Of a DNA stretch of 64,000 bases, positions 61,603-64,000 are shown in pieces (positions within the stretch are counted from its first letter, which is position 1; every line of letters starts with the position of its first letter). Position numbers and translations under genes: made by a program. This stretch comes from [Clostridium] scindens. Lineage in GTDB: Bacteria; Bacillota; Clostridia; Lachnospirales; Lachnospiraceae. The stretch is taken from assembly GCF_019597925.1 (NCBI RefSeq), contig NZ_CP080442.1, positions 3,549,501-3,613,500 on the forward strand, read 5' to 3'. The notes beneath the pieces were generated by a model, which was not told the DNA's origin, made no database searches, and worked only from the letters and a program-made list of their open reading frames with translations.

Positions 61603-63003
61603 TCATTCTCCTCTTAGATATGCTTTTACATCTTCTTCAATCGGGTCATACAGGTCCGGCTTCACGCCGATATATTTGCACGCCTCATACAGGACAGGAA
61701 CCACGTCCTTGTGGATTCCCACGCAGTGATGAATGTATGGGCCCTCCACGATCTTGGCCTCCAGGCGCTTGATATTGTCAACCTCCACCCAAAGATAGGT
61801 GCCCATTCCCTTCGGTCCGTCCACGCCTTTGGCATTGCCAAGGAGCAGGGAGTAATCCCCGTTGTCCCCGTCGAATCTGCACAGGGTCACGTCTCCGTGC
61901 TTTGCCTCTGCCGTAAGGCTTCCCGGATGGTCAAAGGCCAGCGGGTAGGTAAGCTTTGGCTTTTCCTGGGCAACGGATATCGGCCATGGGCCGCAGTGCT
62001 GCAGCAGTTCCCCGTTCTCAATATCCGGATGGCGGATAGTCCAGTCAGCGAAGAAGCCTCTCTTCTCTCCCATTCCAGCCGCCTCTACCAGCAGCGCGGT
62101 AATGGCTCCGTGAATATCCGTCTCGCATACGACCGGGATTCCCTTTTCATTGAGGATCGCGTTGGCCGCGCAAGGCATGATGCCAAGTTCTGTCTGAAGC
62201 GCATTCCAGCATTGGATCGCTCCTGCCTGGCAGCCATACTTGTCGATCAGCTGTTCCATGGCGACCGCAAGGGCAGCCACATTCTCCACTTCGTCGTCCT
62301 TGATCTTTACTTCCATGTTTTCACGGATGTACGCGACCATTTCCGCAACCTTGGCTCCCTCTTCCTTGACCGCCTTTACTTCTTCTGTAAGTTCCGTCAT
62401 CGGGATCGGAGACAACTGGATATTGAACTTCTCCAGAAGTTCACCTTCATTACACATCGTGGTCCAGAAGTCAAACGGCCTGGTCGAGATCTGAAGGATC
62501 CGGATATTGCGGAATGTCTTTACCACGTTGCACACCGCCAGAAAGTCCCTTAATCCTCTTTCAAATACCGGGTCATTCAATCTGCAGTTTGTCATATATG
62601 TAAATGGTATCTGGAATCTTCTTAATACTTTTCCGGTTGCAAACAGTCCGCACTGCGTATCCCTGAGCCTCACCCCGTTCTCATCCGGCCTCTCATCCAG
62701 CGGCCCCCACAGAAGGACTGGCACGTTCAGCTCTTTTGCAAGTCTTGCGCAGACATATTCTGTACCAAAGTTACAGTGCGGAAGGAACAACCCGTCAACG
62801 CCCGCCTCCTTAAACTTCGCCGCAATCTTTTTCACGTCATTGTCATCGTAAAGAAGCCCTTCTTCGTTGATATCATCAATATCAACAAAGTCAATTCCCA
62901 GTTCTTTCAGCCTGTCTGCCGTCAATCCTCTGTACTTGATCGCGTCCGGCGCGCTGAAGATGCTTCTCCTTGTGGGTGCATACCCTAATTTGATAGTTGC
63001 CAT
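61603..63003 (-). CDS. L-fucose/D-arabinose isomerase-family protein
   Basis: 466 aa, FucI/AraA superfamily, shorter than the 590-residue FucI. Candidate metal ligands are conserved: Glu in CETDIHG, Asp in FFADWTIRHPD and His in LLQHCGPWP. The N-terminal half holds the substrate-binding Rossmann-like domains (FLPHCNFGTEYV). It opens with GGAGG before the ATG and overlaps the end of the LacI gene. It is the first catabolic gene of this operon, so it probably isomerises the imported aldose to a ketose. Confidence 0.8.
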   Translation of the reverse strand: MATIKLGYAPTRRSIFSAPDAIKYRGLTADRLKELGIDFVDIDDINEEGLLYDDNDVKKIAAKFKEAGVDGLFLPHCNFGTEYVCARLAKELNVPVLLWGPLDERPDENGVRLRDTQCGLFATGKVLRRFQIPFTYMTNCRLNDPVFERGLRDFLAVCNVVKTFRNIRILQISTRPFDFWTTMCNEGELLEKFNIQLSPIPMTELTEEVKAVKEEGAKVAEMVAYIRENMEVKIKDDEVENVAALAVAMEQLIDKYGCQAGAIQCWNALQTELGIMPCAANAILNEKGIPVVCETDIHGAITALLVEAAGMGEKRGFFADWTIRHPDIENGELLQHCGPWPISVAQEKPKLTYPLAFDHPGSLTAEAKHGDVTLCRFDGDNGDYSLLLGNAKGVDGPKGMGTYLWVEVDNIKRLEAKIVEGPYIHHCVGIHKDVVPVLYEACKYIGVKPDLYDPIEEDVKAYLRGE

Positions 63004-64000
63004 TTTACTTCCTCCATCCTTTCTTGCCTCTTGGCTTCCTCTATATCTAAGTTCCTGACACTTCCTCTTACGAGAAAATCCGTGCCAACCTGTATCTTCA
63101 TCTTTACCTGTCTTCCGGAATATCGGATATGGTCCAGAGCCCTTCTTACCGCCACCTCTCCCATCTCCTGCTTGTGTACATGGATTGTAGTAAGTCCCGG
63201 GGTAGATACGGCCCCAAAACGGATATCGTCGAATCCCACGATAGAGATCTGATCCGGTATTTTGATTCCTTTTTCCTCCAGGGCTCTCATAGCCCCAAGC
63301 GCAATCACGTCATTATCGGCGAAGTATGCGGTGGGCAATGCCGGTTTCCCTTCCAGATAGGCTTTCATATCTTCGTATGCCGCCTCCAGCGTCGTTCCGA
63401 GAGTCACTACATATTCCGGCGCTTCTGAAAGGCCATGCCTTCCAAGCGTGCGGTAATATCCATATTCCCTGTACTGGAAGGCCTTGATCCGGTAATCTCC
63501 TCGCAGATATCCGATGCTCTTATGTCCATTCTCAACCAGATATTCCACCGCGTTGCAAGCAGCGTCCGTATTGTTGATCAGCACCCCGTCAAAGGCCATC
63601 TCTTCGCACCATCCATCCAGCACGATCATATATCCTTTGTAATCCATAAAGGGCTGATAGTCTTCTTCCATCATCTCGGTACCCAGGAGTATCATCAGCG
63701 AATTGGTGTCTTCAAGCACTTCCTTAAGCCTCTCCTGAAACGCGTCATCTTCATAATTCAGATGGCTGAAGGCCGTCTCATACCCCAGTTCCTTCGCCTG
63801 CCGCTCCACGCCTTCTATCATGGCAGGAAATATCAGGCTGTCATCTATGATGCGTCCATTCTTCCTGTAGGTTACGAATTTTATCTTTGTTATGGTCTTT
63901 TCCGTCTGGTATCCCAGTTCCTCTGCTACTTTGAATATCTTTCTTGAAGTTTCTTCATTCACACCCTTCTTGCGATTCAAAGCATTGGAGACAGTCGCCG
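62985..64000 (-). CDS. LacI-family transcriptional regulator (5' end beyond the window)
   Basis: The frame is open to the window edge. The first visible residues ATVSNALNRKKGVNEETSRKIF are the second half of a LacI helix-turn-helix and hinge, so about 15-20 N-terminal residues are missing. The effector domain follows (peripla_BP_3 type; ISIVGFDDIRFGAVSTPGLTTIHVHKQEMGEVAVR). It is the probable sugar-responsive repressor of the downstream isomerase-transketolase-rbs operon. The bases before its start are not visible. Confidence 0.9.
   Translation of the reverse strand, partial: ATVSNALNRKKGVNEETSRKIFKVAEELGYQTEKTITKIKFVTYRKNGRIIDDSLIFPAMIEGVERQAKELGYETAFSHLNYEDDAFQERLKEVLEDTNSLMILLGTEMMEEDYQPFMDYKGYMIVLDGWCEEMAFDGVLINNTDAACNAVEYLVENGHKSIGYLRGDYRIKAFQYREYGYYRTLGRHGLSEAPEYVVTLGTTLEAAYEDMKAYLEGKPALPTAYFADNDVIALGAMRALEEKGIKIPDQISIVGFDDIRFGAVSTPGLTTIHVHKQEMGEVAVRRALDHIRYSGRQVKMKIQVGTDFLVRGSVRNLDIEEAKRQERMEEVKWQLSN

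Noticed and set aside
1..64000. tRNA, rRNA, CRISPR arrays, prophage or intact insertion sequences
   Set aside because: No such gene order, repeat-spacer periodicity, integrase or transposase was seen by eye. A tRNAscan or Rfam search would be needed to exclude small RNAs.

Overview
The window looks like a chromosomal segment of a low-to-mid-GC Gram-positive anaerobe, most probably a gut Lachnospiraceae (Clostridium scindens/Dorea-like). This is inferred from the RpoB, RpoC, EF-G, EF-Tu, S7 and S12 sequences, strong AGGAGG ribosome sites, sigma-A promoters, TRAP and ABC sugar transporters, and FeoA/FeoB with a small Cys-rich partner. No database search was run. Almost all genes are on the minus strand, so operons read from high to low coordinates. 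No rRNA, tRNA, CRISPR array or intact transposon was seen.

Layout. (1) 1-9.5 kb: a sugar-acid operon with a zinc alcohol dehydrogenase, FGGY kinase, TRAP transporter PQM, KDPG aldolase, SDR, 6-phosphogluconate dehydrogenase and hydroxyacid dehydrogenase. Its promoter is flanked by an inverted 10-bp motif. (2) 9.5-11.5 kb: NCS2 permease plus a GntR/FCD regulator. (3) 11.5-12.26 kb: a non-coding island holding two inverted, diverged copies of a roughly 245-bp nested-palindrome element. This is the best candidate here for something undescribed. (4) 12.3-19.1 kb: xylulokinase, a fucose/arabinose-type isomerase, a DUF4867 protein, an AraC regulator, a PfkB kinase and a diguanylate cyclase. (5) 19.2-23.6 kb: an ABC-2 exporter pair, and an SPFH protein with a ribbon-helix-helix protein. 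(6) 23.7-28.3 kb: the str operon rpsL-rpsG-fusA-tuf. (7) 28.3-43.4 kb: about 15 kb of metabolic genes (VanZ, HD hydrolase, TSUP exporter, M24 peptidase, the feo iron operon under a Fur-like box, a sugar ABC operon with a divergent two-component system, a second diguanylate cyclase). (8) 43.5-51.2 kb: rpoB-rpoC. (9) 51.4-52.3 kb: a solitary Phd/YefM antitoxin and a small XRE regulator. (10) 52.4-64 kb: a LacI-headed ribose-type operon with a sugar isomerase, split transketolase, RbsB, DUF2291 lipoprotein, RbsA, RbsC, RbsD, RbsK and a GlpK-like kinase. The LacI gene runs off the right edge.

How the genes work together. The window is mainly a set of independently regulated carbohydrate modules placed around the transcription/translation core. 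Transporters of three classes (TRAP, CUT1 ABC, CUT2 ABC) bring in sugars or sugar acids. Isomerases, dehydrogenases and kinases convert them to pentose- and hexonate-phosphates, which feed the pentose-phosphate and Entner-Doudoroff-type aldolase routes. The usual rpoBC-rpsL-rpsG-fusA-tuf continuity is interrupted by region 7, and each half has its own sigma-A promoter.
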